In this document: one piece after another, positions 43,595 to 53,124 of the stretch | How the letters are laid out: the number at the start of each line of letters is the position of its first letter | Position numbering within the stretch: the stretch's first letter is position 1 | From: Orrella sp037026685 | GTDB taxonomy: Bacteria > Pseudomonadota > Gammaproteobacteria > Burkholderiales > Burkholderiaceae_B | Assembly (NCBI RefSeq): GCF_037026685.1 | Contig: NZ_JBANET010000012.1 | Coordinates: forward strand, 1-64,000 | Reading direction: 5' to 3' | DNA length: 64,000 nt | Made by a program: the position numbers and the translations under genes | Notes under the pieces: model-generated | Seen by the model: only the letters and a program-made list of their open reading frames with translations | Databases searched by the model: none | Told to the model about the DNA's origin: nothing

Positions 43595-44566
43595 CTATTC
43601 CAGCGTGATGTTCAGTTCCTTGATCAAGTCGCCGGTCTTCTTCAGGTCGGCCTGGATGTATTCCTGGGCCTGCGCATGCCCGCCGGGGATCACCGTCGCG
43701 CCCAGGGCGCGCACCTTGGCCAGGAACTCGGGGTCCTGCTTCATCTGCATGACGGCATTGCCGTAGGTTTCGACCACGGATGCCGGCACTGCGCTGTGGG
43801 CCAGCGCGCCGAACCAGCCTGCGATATCGAAGCCGGGAAAGCCGCTTTCCTCCAGCGTGGGGATGTCGGGAAACATTTCCGAACGCTGCCTGGTCGTGAT
43901 GGCCAGCGGCTTTAAGGTGCCGGCCTTGATCTGGCTGGCAATCGCCACGATATTGTCGAATGCCACCGGCACCCGGCCGGTGGCCACGTCGGCGATCTGC
44001 GCCGCGCTGCCTTTGTACGGGACGAACACCATGTCCACCGCGGCCATCTTCCTGAACAGCGCCGCCGAGATATGCTGCGCCGAGCCGATGCTGGTTACGC
44101 CCACCGTGCTCTTGTCGGGATGCTGCTTGAGGTATTGGACCAGCTCTTTCGGCGTGGAAACGGGCAGCGAGGGCGCTACCACCAGCACATAGGGCGTCGT
44201 GGCGACGAGCCCGACACCGGTGAAATCCTTCTCGGTATCGAAGGGCAGGTCTTTCAGCAGGAACGGGTTGGCGGTGAAGCCGCTGGCGGTAAACAGCAGG
44301 GTGTTGCCGTCGGGCGGCGCCTTGGCCACGATGGCGGCCGCCAGCGAGGTCGCGGCGCCGGGCCGGCTTTCCACGATGACGTTCCTGCCCAGGCGCTTGT
44401 CCCATTCGTTGGCCAGCAGGCGGGCCAGGGCATCGGTCGTCCCGCCCGTGCCCTGGCCGTGGATCAGGTGCACCGCCTGGGCGGGCTGCGCGCTGCCCAG
44501 GGACGCGTGCAGGCAGACGAGCGTCCCGAACAATATGCGCGCCAGGTTTCCTTGAAGCTTGATCAT
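43595..44566 (-). CDS. Bug/TctC-family periplasmic substrate-binding protein
   Basis: 323 residues with a Sec signal (about 1-26, ending GSAQ). The first pocket strand departs from the usual VPF(S/A)PGG: here it reads VHLIHGQGTGGTTDALAR. VIVESRPGAATSLAAA and VPYKGSAAQIADVATGRV follow as expected. The altered first motif may mean a different ligand head group. It is the last gene of the D-cysteine desulfhydrase/GGT/amidohydrolase operon, 65 bp after the amidohydrolase, so its ligand is probably what these enzymes cleave. Confidence 0.9.
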   Translation of the reverse strand: MIKLQGNLARILFGTLVCLHASLGSAQPAQAVHLIHGQGTGGTTDALARLLANEWDKRLGRNVIVESRPGAATSLAAAIVAKAPPDGNTLLFTASGFTANPFLLKDLPFDTEKDFTGVGLVATTPYVLVVAPSLPVSTPKELVQYLKQHPDKSTVGVTSIGSAQHISAALFRKMAAVDMVFVPYKGSAAQIADVATGRVPVAFDNIVAIASQIKAGTLKPLAITTRQRSEMFPDIPTLEESGFPGFDIAGWFGALAHSAVPASVVETYGNAVMQMKQDPEFLAKVRALGATVIPGGHAQAQEYIQADLKKTGDLIKELNITLE

Positions 44567-44631
44567 TTTTTACCCCTTGATAGTTGCCTGTTTCGGCGTG
44601 TTTTGACTGACTGGAACTGCTTGGAACGGCT

Positions 44632-46326
44632 TTACTGGTTCATCGTGGCGTACACCACTTGCCCGCCTACGATGGTCATCACGGCTTCGATGTCCTTGAT
44701 CTGCTCTTGCGGGCATGAAAGCGGATCGGCCGTCAGGACGGCCAGGTCGGCCAGCTTGCCGGGCTCGAGCGAGCCTTTTCTCGTCTCTTCCCAGGTCAGC
44801 AGCGGGCCGTTGGCGGTAATGCACCGCAAGGCTTGCTCGCGCGTGATCTGCTGCGCCTCGCATACCGCCGCGCCGCTGGCCCGGGACTGGCGGCTGACGG
44901 CATGCCAGAGGGGATGGAAAAGCGAAACGGGCACATTGTCCGAGGCCAGGACCACCGGCACGCCGGCATCGAGCAGCGAACGCAAGGGCACGATGTCCTG
45001 CTCGCCCTCGGGCCCGAGTCTGGCCTGCAGCAGGTGGCCTTCCTTGAAAAGGTAGCGGTTCGTATGCGTGGTGACGATCAGCTCCATTTCCCGGATCATC
45101 TCGATCTCGCGCCGGGTGAGCGTGGAAATGTGGCTCAGTACCCAACGCTGGCCGTTCAGCGGGATCTCCTTGTGGACGGCATAAAAAAGCTCCAGCATGT
45201 TGGGCCAGATCGCCACCACCTGGATCCGTTGGCGCGCGCAGGCCTTGAGCAGCTCGAGCGCCTTCTCGCGCGAGCGGGCCGTGTCATAGTTGAATCCCGC
45301 CCACCCCGTACTGGGATAGGCCTGCGCGCGGATGTCGTTGGCAGGATCCGGGCCCATGTCCACGAACATGCCCGCCATGCGCAGGTACTCGTCGCCCAGG
45401 CCGGGCCCGCCCAGCCAGCCGCACCAGGCTTCCACGAACGCGTCGATGTCGGGCACCGGCGCGCTTTTCCAGTTGGGGCTGAGCACCAGGGCCACGCGCA
45501 TGCTCAACCGGCCCTGGGCATGCATCTCCTTGTAGGACTTGACCACCTCCGTGGCCACGCCGTGGCCTTCGAACACGCTGGTGGTGCCATATCGGTGATA
45601 GGCCCGCAATGCGCTGGGCACGGAGTTCGTGCGGGACTGGACCTGGAACCGGCTGGGCTCGCGGAAGAAGGCCAGTTCCACGATGGGCATCATGGTGTCT
45701 TCCCGGAAAATGCCGGTGGGTTCGCCGTGTTCGTCCTTCTCTATCTCGACCAGCGGCGAAGGCGCGGGCGTGTTCCGGTCTATCCCCGCCAGCTGCAGCG
45801 CGCGCGTGTTGGCGATCGAGACCAAGGGTGTGGTGTGGCGCCAATACCCCCAGATGGGCCGGATATAGACGGGGTGGTCCGGCGCGACGGCGTCCAGGTC
45901 ATGCCGGTTGGGAAAACGTTTTTCCGCCAGCGCCTCGGGCATGCCCGCATACGCGGGCGGATCGCCGATGGGCATGGTGACGATCCATTGCCCGGCGGGC
46001 GTTTGCGCAACCTGTTGCGCGATGCTGCGCTGGATGTCCGCGATGCTTCGCACCGTGCCCAGCGAGGGAAAGATCTCCTTCAGGCCCTCGCGGTCCAGGT
46101 GCGCATGGCCATCGTGCAGCCCCGGCACCACGGTCCTGCCCTGCAGGTCGATCTTCCGGCAGGCCGGCGCGGCCAGCGCGAGGATGTCCTCGTCGCTGCC
46201 TACGGCCACGATGGTGTCGCCGCTGATGGCCAGCGCCTGCGCCACGCGCGAGGCCGCGTCCATGGTGATGATCTTGCCGCCGTACAGGATGGTGTCCGGC
46301 GCCGTGCCCCGTGCGGCGGGCTTCAT
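44632..46326 (-). CDS. Amidohydrolase, YtcJ-like metal-dependent hydrolase
   Basis: 564 residues of the amidohydrolase-3 family. GGKIITMDAASRVAQALAISGDTIVAVG is the N-terminal beta-domain, VVPGLHDGHAHLD carries the metal-binding His pair, and ITREQALRCITANGPLLTWEETRKGSLEPGKLADLAVLTADPL closes the chain. There is no signal peptide, so it acts in the cytoplasm. The family hydrolyses amides or N-formyl groups. Its ATG at 46326 overlaps the GGT stop by four bases, so it probably handles a product of that enzyme. Confidence 0.88.
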   Translation of the reverse strand: MKPAARGTAPDTILYGGKIITMDAASRVAQALAISGDTIVAVGSDEDILALAAPACRKIDLQGRTVVPGLHDGHAHLDREGLKEIFPSLGTVRSIADIQRSIAQQVAQTPAGQWIVTMPIGDPPAYAGMPEALAEKRFPNRHDLDAVAPDHPVYIRPIWGYWRHTTPLVSIANTRALQLAGIDRNTPAPSPLVEIEKDEHGEPTGIFREDTMMPIVELAFFREPSRFQVQSRTNSVPSALRAYHRYGTTSVFEGHGVATEVVKSYKEMHAQGRLSMRVALVLSPNWKSAPVPDIDAFVEAWCGWLGGPGLGDEYLRMAGMFVDMGPDPANDIRAQAYPSTGWAGFNYDTARSREKALELLKACARQRIQVVAIWPNMLELFYAVHKEIPLNGQRWVLSHISTLTRREIEMIREMELIVTTHTNRYLFKEGHLLQARLGPEGEQDIVPLRSLLDAGVPVVLASDNVPVSLFHPLWHAVSRQSRASGAAVCEAQQITREQALRCITANGPLLTWEETRKGSLEPGKLADLAVLTADPLSCPQEQIKDIEAVMTIVGGQVVYATMNQ

Positions 46327-47891
46327 GACAGGCCCCGCACCGTCGCGTCGCGCCGGTGGTCGGCCGCGCCGACGAGCGTGCCGTCTTCCTCGAGCGCGAT
46401 GCCCTTGACCGAGCCGAAGTAGGGCGAGCCCGGCTCGCCGGCTTTCATGGGTTCTCCCAGCGCCTGGACCCCGCGCACCACCTGCTCGGGCATCGTATGC
46501 TCGAACAGCGAATGGCCGGCCAGGTCCATCGTCCAGCGCGGCGCCTGGATGGCCTGCGCCAGCGTAGCGCCTTCCTCGAACATGGCCTGCATGACCTGCG
46601 CCAGCGTCAGGGTCTGGCCCGGCCCGCCCGGCGTGGTTACGGCATAGCGCAGGCGGCCGTCCCTGAACACCATGGCGGGGCAGAGCGTGTGCGCCGGATA
46701 CTTGTTGGGGCCGACCTCGTTCGGATGGCCGGGCTCCATGGTGAAGCCGAACAGGCGGTTGTTCAGCAGCACCCCGGTTTCGGCATCGCTCACGCCGCTG
46801 CCAAAGACCAGGAATACGCTCTGGATGATGGTGACGGCATTGCCCTGGTGGTCGGCCACGCTGATGACCGCCGTGCCGCCCAGGTTGCCGGGCTTGCCGC
46901 CCATGGCCGTCCTGAGCCGTCGCGCGCCCTCGGGCCCGAGCAGCAATCGGGCCGGCTCCGTGCCATAGCGCGGGTCGGGGTCCGCTACAGCGCGTGCGCC
47001 GACCTGGAAGGCCGCCTGGGCGGCCCGTATCAGTTTCGTGATCCGGGCCGGCGCATCCAGCCCTTTCCCGCCTTTGTCCTGCGAGGCCTCCAGCGCCATC
47101 AGCTGCAGCAGCAGGTACAGGCCGTAGGAGTTGGGCGGCATGGTGCGAACGACATGGCCGGCGTAGCCGGTTTCTATGGGCTCGACCCATTCGGGCGCAT
47201 AGGCGCGCAGGTCCGATTCGCGGATCAGTCCGCCCGCCGCCTGGCAGGCGCGCGCCACGCTCGCGCCGATCGCGCCCTGGTAGAAACTGGCGCCGCCCTC
47301 GCGGGCAATGGCCTGCAGGGTCTGCGCCGCTTGCGGCTGCCGCAGCGTCTGGCCTGCGAGCAGGGGAACGCCGTCGGGCAGGAACAGCGTCCTGCTGTCT
47401 TCGTTCAGCATGTGCCGGTGCAGCGCCGAGGCCTTGGCCAGTACGGGCGAAACCCCGAAGCCGTCGTGCGCCAGGCCAATGGCCGGGCCCAGCAGCTCGG
47501 CCCAGGGCAGGCGGCCGTAGCGGTCGTGCAGGGCCTGCCAGCCGGCAATCATGCCGGGCACATTGCAGCTGAGCGGGCCGCGTTCCTGCAGGCCGTCGGG
47601 AAAGCTGCTTCTTTGGGCCAGCGCGGGTGACCTGCCCGAGGCGTTCAGTCCGAGCGTCTTGCCGGACGCGGCATCATGGACCAGCACGAAGGCGTCGCCG
47701 CCCAGGCCGCAAGCGTGGGGCAGCACGACGGACAGGACCGCCGCGCCCGCAAGGGCCGCATCCGCGATGGAGCCGCCCCGCTCCAGGACGGCAATGGCGG
47801 CCTGGGTGGCCTTGTCGTGGCCGGATACCACCATGGCCCGTTTGCCGGTGGCGTGCTTCGAATGATTCATGGCTGTGATTGCGCTTGTCAT
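46323..47891 (-). CDS. ggt: Gamma-glutamyltransferase-family protein, no signal peptide
   Basis: 522 residues, Ntn-hydrolase. The catalytic threonine is expected in GGTAVISVADHQGNAVTI, where autoprocessing would give large and small subunits. SVVLPHACGLGGDAFVLVHD is the conserved N-terminal motif. The usual TTH at the new N-terminus is TAV here, as in several non-canonical GGT-like proteins. The usual Sec signal of periplasmic GGT is absent, so the enzyme should be cytoplasmic. It overlaps both neighbours by four bases. An internal ATG at 47867 is an alternative start. Confidence 0.85.
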   Translation of the reverse strand: MTSAITAMNHSKHATGKRAMVVSGHDKATQAAIAVLERGGSIADAALAGAAVLSVVLPHACGLGGDAFVLVHDAASGKTLGLNASGRSPALAQRSSFPDGLQERGPLSCNVPGMIAGWQALHDRYGRLPWAELLGPAIGLAHDGFGVSPVLAKASALHRHMLNEDSRTLFLPDGVPLLAGQTLRQPQAAQTLQAIAREGGASFYQGAIGASVARACQAAGGLIRESDLRAYAPEWVEPIETGYAGHVVRTMPPNSYGLYLLLQLMALEASQDKGGKGLDAPARITKLIRAAQAAFQVGARAVADPDPRYGTEPARLLLGPEGARRLRTAMGGKPGNLGGTAVISVADHQGNAVTIIQSVFLVFGSGVSDAETGVLLNNRLFGFTMEPGHPNEVGPNKYPAHTLCPAMVFRDGRLRYAVTTPGGPGQTLTLAQVMQAMFEEGATLAQAIQAPRWTMDLAGHSLFEHTMPEQVVRGVQALGEPMKAGEPGSPYFGSVKGIALEEDGTLVGAADHRRDATVRGLS

Positions 47892-48916
47892 GCCGGCGCG
47901 CCCGGCTGGGCGGCGTCCAGGAGTTCATCGGAGTAGGCGAAGATGCCCGGAATGCCGCCGGTGTGCAGGAACACGACCGTATCGCCCTTGCGGAAGTCTC
48001 CTTCCCGGACGCGCCCGACCAGGCCGGCAAAAGCCTTGCCGGTATAGACCGGGTCGAGCAGGATGCCTTCGGTGGCGGCGGCCAGGGACAGGGCTTGTCT
48101 CGTGGTGTCGTGCATCAGGCCATATCCGCGGCCGATGTAGCGGTCATCCACCTTGGGCACCCGCATCCGGCCCGTCAGCGGCGTATCGAGCAGGGCGGCG
48201 GCGTCGGCCAGGACATTGGAGACGAGCGTGTGCAGCTGCTGTGCCGGATGCAGGACGCTGACCCCCAGGATGGGAAACTCGGCGCCGTGGACCAGCGCGC
48301 CGAGCAGCAGGCCCGCCTGGGTGCCGCCGCTGCCGCTCGCATGCACCAGGTAGTCGATGTCCACGCCCTGCTCGCGCGCCTGGTCCATGATTTCCTCGAT
48401 ACAGGCCACATGGCCCATCGCCCCGAGCGCATCGGTCCCGCCGAACGGAATGACCCAGGGCTTGCGCCCCTGCGCGGCCAGCTCGCCTTTCAGGCGCTCG
48501 CAATAGGCCAGGGGATCGTCCTCGCCCGGCAGCACGTGCAGCTGCGCGCCGAACAGGGTGTCGAGCACCAGGTTGCCGCCGGCCTCGTAGTGCGGCCCGG
48601 TGCGCGGCACCTTGCGGTTCAGGATGAGGTGGCATTTCATGCCGAAGCGCGCCGCTGCCGCCGCCGTCAGCCGGGCGTGGTTCGACTGCAGGGCGCCGAA
48701 GGTGATCAGCGTATCGCAGCCCTGCTCGATGGCCGGCGGCAGCAGGAACTCCAGCTTGCGCAGTTTGTTGCCGCCCCCGCCCAGCGCGCCCATGTCGTCC
48801 CGCTTGATATAGAGGTTGATGCCGCCCAGGGCCGCGCCCAGGCGCTCCAGCCGGATGAAGGGTGTCCTGTCGAGTAGCGGTACGCGGGCGAGCGCGCGGT
48901 ATTTCTGCTGGAGCAT
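47888..48916 (-). CDS. PLP-dependent D-cysteine desulfhydrase/ACC deaminase-like
   Basis: 342 residues, fold type II PLP enzyme. IKRDDMGALGGGGNKLRKLEFLL holds the PLP lysine K51. ITFGALQSNHARLTAAAAARFGMKC and the glycine loop HASGSGGTQAGLLLGA bind substrate and PLP phosphate, as in D-cysteine desulfhydrase and 1-aminocyclopropane-1-carboxylate deaminase. I take the ATG at 48916 since the predicted transcript begins near 48963, which excludes a GTG at 48967. It leads the operon; its stop overlaps the GGT start. Confidence 0.85.
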   Translation of the reverse strand: MLQQKYRALARVPLLDRTPFIRLERLGAALGGINLYIKRDDMGALGGGGNKLRKLEFLLPPAIEQGCDTLITFGALQSNHARLTAAAAARFGMKCHLILNRKVPRTGPHYEAGGNLVLDTLFGAQLHVLPGEDDPLAYCERLKGELAAQGRKPWVIPFGGTDALGAMGHVACIEEIMDQAREQGVDIDYLVHASGSGGTQAGLLLGALVHGAEFPILGVSVLHPAQQLHTLVSNVLADAAALLDTPLTGRMRVPKVDDRYIGRGYGLMHDTTRQALSLAAATEGILLDPVYTGKAFAGLVGRVREGDFRKGDTVVFLHTGGIPGIFAYSDELLDAAQPGAPA

Positions 48917-48969
48917 GGTGTACGCCTGGATCGGTTCGGAAAGCGGGCCGCATGGCCGAGGATGCACTC

Positions 48970-48999
48970 ATGGTAAGCCATAACAGTTGCTATAGCAAC
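48970..48999 (-). promoter_or_regulatory. Promoter with overlapping MarR-like palindrome
   Basis: On the minus strand: TTGCTA (-35, 48998-48993), a 17-base spacer, then TACCAT (-10, 48975-48970). The -35 lies inside a perfect 14-bp palindrome, GTTGCTATAGCAAC (48986-48999), whose TTGC...GCAA arms resemble MarR sites. A protein bound here would block RNA polymerase. The MarR gene at the far end of the same operon is the obvious candidate. Confidence 0.65.
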
Positions 49000-49071
49000 A
49001 GTATGCCGGCAGTCGTGAACGAAGCCATCACGGCGACGCCGGCCCGGCAAGCGCGGGGCCGGCGCCGGCCT

Positions 49072-51447
49072 TTACTGCACAGTCACCGCGATGGGCTGGG
49101 ACACGATGCGGTAGCTGCGTCCATTGCCCATGTCATGGGTGTGCACCGCCAGCACCACGGCGCTGCCCGGGCCACTGAAGCTCAGCTGCCCGTCCGCCGC
49201 CAGCGCATGCGGCGCGCTGGCCTGCACCAGCACGAACCGGTCGGCCTGCACCGTCTGGCTGCTGCCGTCCTGGCGCAGCAGCTGCACCGGCAGCGATAGC
49301 GGGCCGGCCGCGGCGCTGGCCTGGGCCGGCGCGCGCAGCTGCGCGGCATAGCCGCTGAACCACTGGGCGTAGTCGGTGGTCAGCCCGTGCGTGCCGGCCT
49401 GGTAGTGCTGCCGCGCCACGTCCTCGTCCCGGTAGGTCCAGGGCCAGAAGGTAGTGCCGCGATGCTTGGCCGCCTCCAGGATGGCCGGCGTCAGGTTGTT
49501 GTAGCTGGGGTTGAAGGTCGAGGACATGGCCTGCGTGTGCGTCAGGATCTGGCGCACGATGCGCGAAGGGTCGGCGCCGGCGGGCACGGCGCTCAGAAAG
49601 CCGGCGGACACTTCGGGCATGGCCTGCCGGGCGCGCGCCAGCTGGTCCTGCAGGAAGGAGATGAAGATCACCTGGTCCTGCACGCCGTGCGCCTGGATCA
49701 GTTCGCGCAGCGGCTCGATGATGGCCGGGTTGCCGGTCTTGATCTCGACGAACTGCGTCACCGGCTTGTCCTTGAACTCGGCGAAGTACTGTGCCAGTGT
49801 CGGCACCTTGTAGCCGTTGTTGATCGTGGACAGGGCCTGGATCTGCGCCAGCGTCATCGATTCGATCTGGCCCGTGCCGTCGGTGGTGCGGTCCACGGTG
49901 GCATCGTGCATCACCACCACGTGGCCGTCGGCGCTCAGGTAGATGTCGGACTCGATGGCGTCGGCGCCCAGTTCATAGGCCCGAATCGCGCCTTCGAGCG
50001 TGTTCTCGTCCAGCAGCGAGGGCACGCCGCGGTGGCCCACCACCAGCGGCTTGCGCAGCAGCGTGCCCTCGGGCAGGCGCGCCAGCAGCTCGGCGTAGGT
50101 CTGCACCTGCTCGGTCACGATGCCGTTCACGCCGCTGGTCAGCACCGCCGCCGCGTGCGCGGCCGAGCGGTCATGGTCCACCGCGCCGGCCCAGACCGTG
50201 ATCAGCATGCGCTGCAGGTAGGCCACGCTGTCGCGGTCCAGCAGCGCCGGCGGCACGATGGCGATCTTGCTGCCCGAACGGTTGGTCGCCTGTACGATGG
50301 ACAGCAGATCGGCGCGCGAGCCGCCCAGGTCGGCGCCGGTGAAATCCAGGGCGGTGCGCAGCCGCGGCAGCGTCTGGCGGGCCAGTGCCAGCAGCTGCGC
50401 ATTGTCCGAGACCAGCGTGATATCGATCAGGTTGCGCGCCTGGGCCAGCGGCGCCAGGGCCTGGACGGTGGCCGCATCGGCGATGCGCAGCACCGGGATG
50501 GCGTGGCCGGGCCGGTCCAGGAATTCGGCCAGCGTGCCGGCGCTCTCGCCGCTCAGGCTATGCAGGTTCAGGCCGGCGTCCAGGTTCATGAGCAGGTTGC
50601 CGGCGCCCTGCGCGGTGGCCGGATCGCTGCGGTAGCCGCCCACCAGCGTGGGCGCGAGCGCCGCGCCCGTCTGCGGCTCGGGAGCCTCGTACATGTCGCC
50701 CAGGCTGGGCAGGGGTTCGAGCTGCTCCTTGACGGTCACATGGTCCACCCGCAGGACCGCGCCGGCCGTCTGCAGACCCAGGCCGCCGGCCAGGTGCGTC
50801 TCGCTCAGCTCGGCGTCGTGCAGCAGCTGGCCGTCCAGGTATTGCCGCGCGCGCGTGCCGTGCACGACCAGCGTGGCCGTGTAGGTCTTGGCCGGATCGA
50901 TCGCCTCGCCGAACGCGGCGGTATAGGGCACGGTCCAGGCGCCGTTCTCGCGCCAGGCCAGCTCCGTGCCGTTGCCGGCGGCGGCGTTCTGGCGCACGGC
51001 CATCTGGTAGTAGGGTTCCAGGTTGGCGGCCGACGGCGAGGTGCGGTACATGATGCTGCCCCACCGGCCGTCGTTGTTGGCCGACAGGATGGTGAAGGTC
51101 ACATCCACGCGGTAGTTCCCGTGCCGGGCCAGCGTATCTGGCAGCGCTACGGCGGTGCCCGCGGTGTTGTGGTAGGTGCCGTCGATGATCAGGCTGCCGT
51201 CGCGCACCGATACCGTCTGCACCAGGCCGCTGACCTGGCGCCAGCCCTGGGGCAATGAGGCGCCGTCGAAGCTTTCGTCCAGCAAGGTGGCCGGCTCGGG
51301 CGCGGGCGGCTCGGGCGCGGGGCTGCCGGGTTCGGACGGCTGCTGCGGCGACGGGGAGTCCTCGTGGTCGTCGTCGGAGGAAGAGCAGGCAGCCAGCATC
51401 AGGGCAAGGCTGGCCGCCAGGGTAAGGCATAAGGATCGGAGCTTCAC
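49072..51447 (-). CDS. Lipoprotein glycerophosphodiester phosphodiesterase, multi-domain
   Basis: 791 residues. The lipobox LMLAAC gives an acylated C21, followed by a Ser/Asp- and Pro-rich linker to about 52. A jelly-roll LamG-like domain (about 54-240) comes next. A region from about 265 to 455 (VGGYRSDPATAQGAGN, then alternating beta/alpha) resembles a degenerate GDPD half. The catalytic GDPD domain starts at VVGHRGVPSLLDENTLEGAI with H472, and has ESDIYLSADGHVVVMHDATVDRTTDG. A small beta domain closes the chain. It probably splits glycerophosphodiesters at the outer membrane. Monocistronic, minus strand. Confidence 0.88.
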   Translation of the reverse strand: MKLRSLCLTLAASLALMLAACSSSDDDHEDSPSPQQPSEPGSPAPEPPAPEPATLLDESFDGASLPQGWRQVSGLVQTVSVRDGSLIIDGTYHNTAGTAVALPDTLARHGNYRVDVTFTILSANNDGRWGSIMYRTSPSAANLEPYYQMAVRQNAAAGNGTELAWRENGAWTVPYTAAFGEAIDPAKTYTATLVVHGTRARQYLDGQLLHDAELSETHLAGGLGLQTAGAVLRVDHVTVKEQLEPLPSLGDMYEAPEPQTGAALAPTLVGGYRSDPATAQGAGNLLMNLDAGLNLHSLSGESAGTLAEFLDRPGHAIPVLRIADAATVQALAPLAQARNLIDITLVSDNAQLLALARQTLPRLRTALDFTGADLGGSRADLLSIVQATNRSGSKIAIVPPALLDRDSVAYLQRMLITVWAGAVDHDRSAAHAAAVLTSGVNGIVTEQVQTYAELLARLPEGTLLRKPLVVGHRGVPSLLDENTLEGAIRAYELGADAIESDIYLSADGHVVVMHDATVDRTTDGTGQIESMTLAQIQALSTINNGYKVPTLAQYFAEFKDKPVTQFVEIKTGNPAIIEPLRELIQAHGVQDQVIFISFLQDQLARARQAMPEVSAGFLSAVPAGADPSRIVRQILTHTQAMSSTFNPSYNNLTPAILEAAKHRGTTFWPWTYRDEDVARQHYQAGTHGLTTDYAQWFSGYAAQLRAPAQASAAAGPLSLPVQLLRQDGSSQTVQADRFVLVQASAPHALAADGQLSFSGPGSAVVLAVHTHDMGNGRSYRIVSQPIAVTVQ

Positions 51448-51625
51448 GGATCGGCCTGTCTCGGGTGGAAAAGCAGGAACCTTATGGGGCCATTGTTAAG
51501 GCTCTGTTGCCGTCAACATCCTGTAACGTTATGGCGGCGGGCTGGCGCGCGGCAGGAGCCGCGGACCGCAGGGGCGAGCCGCGCCCGCCTCTAAAATAGC
51601 CCGGTTCCCTGGGAGACGTACCGCC

Positions 51626-53068
51626 ATGTTCCTGACCGCCTTGAAAGACCTGCTTGGCGCCCAGCACGTGCTGGCCGGCAGCGATGCTGACCCCTACCTG
51701 GTCGATTGGCGCGGGCGTTATACCGGCCGTGCCCTGGCGGTGGCGCGCCCGGCCGATGCGCGGCAGGTGGCGCAGGTGGTTGCCCTGTGCGCGCGGCACG
51801 GCGTGCCGATCGTCCCGCAGGGCGGCAATACCGGGCTGTGCGGCGGCGGCATTCCCGACGCCAGCGGGGCGGCGCTGGTGCTGTCGCTGCGGCGGCTGGA
51901 CCGCATCCGCGAGATCGACACGGCCAACGACACCATCACCGTCGAGGCCGGCTGCGTGCTGCAGGCGGTGCAGGACGCGGCCCGCCAGGCCGGCCGGCTG
52001 TTTCCCCTGAGCCTGGCGGCCGAAGGCTCGTGCACGGTGGGCGGCAACCTGGCCACCAATGCCGGCGGCACGCAGGTGCTGCGCTACGGCAACACGCGCG
52101 AACTGGCGCTGGGCCTGGAGGTGGTCACGCCCCAGGGCGAGCTGTGGCAGGGCCTGCGCGGCCTGCGCAAGGACAACACCGGCTATTGCCTGCGCGACCT
52201 GTACATCGGCAGCGAAGGCACGCTGGGCGTCATTACCGCCGCCACCTTCAGGCTTTATCCGCTGCCGGTGGCGCAATCGACCGCGCTGCTGGCCCTGCCC
52301 GGGCTGGACGAGGCGGTGCAGGTGCTGGCCCACGCGCGCGCGGGCTTTGCCGCGGCGCTGACCGGCTTCGAGCTGATGGCCGCGGACGTGCTGGCGCAGG
52401 TCAGCGCCTGCTTTCCCGAACAGCGGCTTCCGTTTTCGGGCGCGCCCGCGCAAAGCCCCTGGTTCGCCTTGCTGGAGGTCTCGGACAGCGAAAGCCAGGC
52501 GCATGCGCGCGACCGTTTCGAGGCAGTGCTCGGCGGCGTCATCGAGGCCGGCCTGGCGGCCGACGTCGTCATCGCCCAAAGCGTGGAGCAGAGCCGGGCG
52601 CTGTGGCACCTGCGCGAAAGCATCCCGCTGGCCGAGGCCCGGACGGGCAAGAGCATCAAGCACGACGTATCGCTGCCGGCTTCGCGCATCGCCGATTTCG
52701 TCAAGACCACCAACGCGCTGCTGCAGCAGCGCTATCCGGGCGTGCGCAACGTGGTGTTCGGCCACTTGGGCGACGGCAACCTGCACTACAACGTGGCGCG
52801 TGCCCCGGGCCAGGACGAGGCGGCGCTGCTGGCCCTGCAGCCCGAGGTCTACCGCCTGGTGCACGACAGCGTGCATGCCCACGGCGGCTCGATCAGCGCC
52901 GAGCACGGCGTGGGCCAGCTCAAGCGCGACGAGTTGCCGCGCTACAAGGATCCGGTCGAGCTCGACCTGATGCGGCGCATCAAGCTGGCGTTGGATCCGC
53001 AAGGCATCATGAACCCGGGCAAGGTGCTGGCGCCGGCCGCGGGCCGGCCGGCGGCGGTGGCCCCGTGA
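51626..53068 (+). CDS. FAD-binding oxidoreductase, GlcD/D-2-hydroxyglutarate dehydrogenase type
   Basis: 480 residues of the VAO/PCMH flavoprotein family. VRPADARQVAQVVALCARHGVPIVPQGGNTGLCGGGIPD forms the FAD pyrophosphate site. SLAAEGSCTVGGNLATNAGGTQVLRYGN and GYCLRDLYIGSEGTLGVIT complete the PCMH domain. FGHLGDGNLHYNV is the metal-binding motif of the cap domain; HGGSISAEHGVGQLKRDEL is near the end. It oxidises a D-2-hydroxy acid; the exact substrate is open. GGGAGACGTACC precedes the ATG. The GTG at 53065 overlaps its stop, so the downstream regulator may be in the same transcript. Confidence 0.92.
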   Translation: MFLTALKDLLGAQHVLAGSDADPYLVDWRGRYTGRALAVARPADARQVAQVVALCARHGVPIVPQGGNTGLCGGGIPDASGAALVLSLRRLDRIREIDTANDTITVEAGCVLQAVQDAARQAGRLFPLSLAAEGSCTVGGNLATNAGGTQVLRYGNTRELALGLEVVTPQGELWQGLRGLRKDNTGYCLRDLYIGSEGTLGVITAATFRLYPLPVAQSTALLALPGLDEAVQVLAHARAGFAAALTGFELMAADVLAQVSACFPEQRLPFSGAPAQSPWFALLEVSDSESQAHARDRFEAVLGGVIEAGLAADVVIAQSVEQSRALWHLRESIPLAEARTGKSIKHDVSLPASRIADFVKTTNALLQQRYPGVRNVVFGHLGDGNLHYNVARAPGQDEAALLALQPEVYRLVHDSVHAHGGSISAEHGVGQLKRDELPRYKDPVELDLMRRIKLALDPQGIMNPGKVLAPAAGRPAAVAP

Positions 53069-53124
53069 GCCCGGCGGGCCGTCCCAAGGGCGAACCCCGG
53101 GGCGCGCAGCCCGAAGGCGGCCCG

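Noticed and set aside
48917..48967. GTG at 48967 as start of the D-cysteine desulfhydrase-like protein
   Set aside because: It would lie upstream of the predicted transcript start near 48963, and family similarity begins at MLQQKYRALARVPLL (ATG at 48916).
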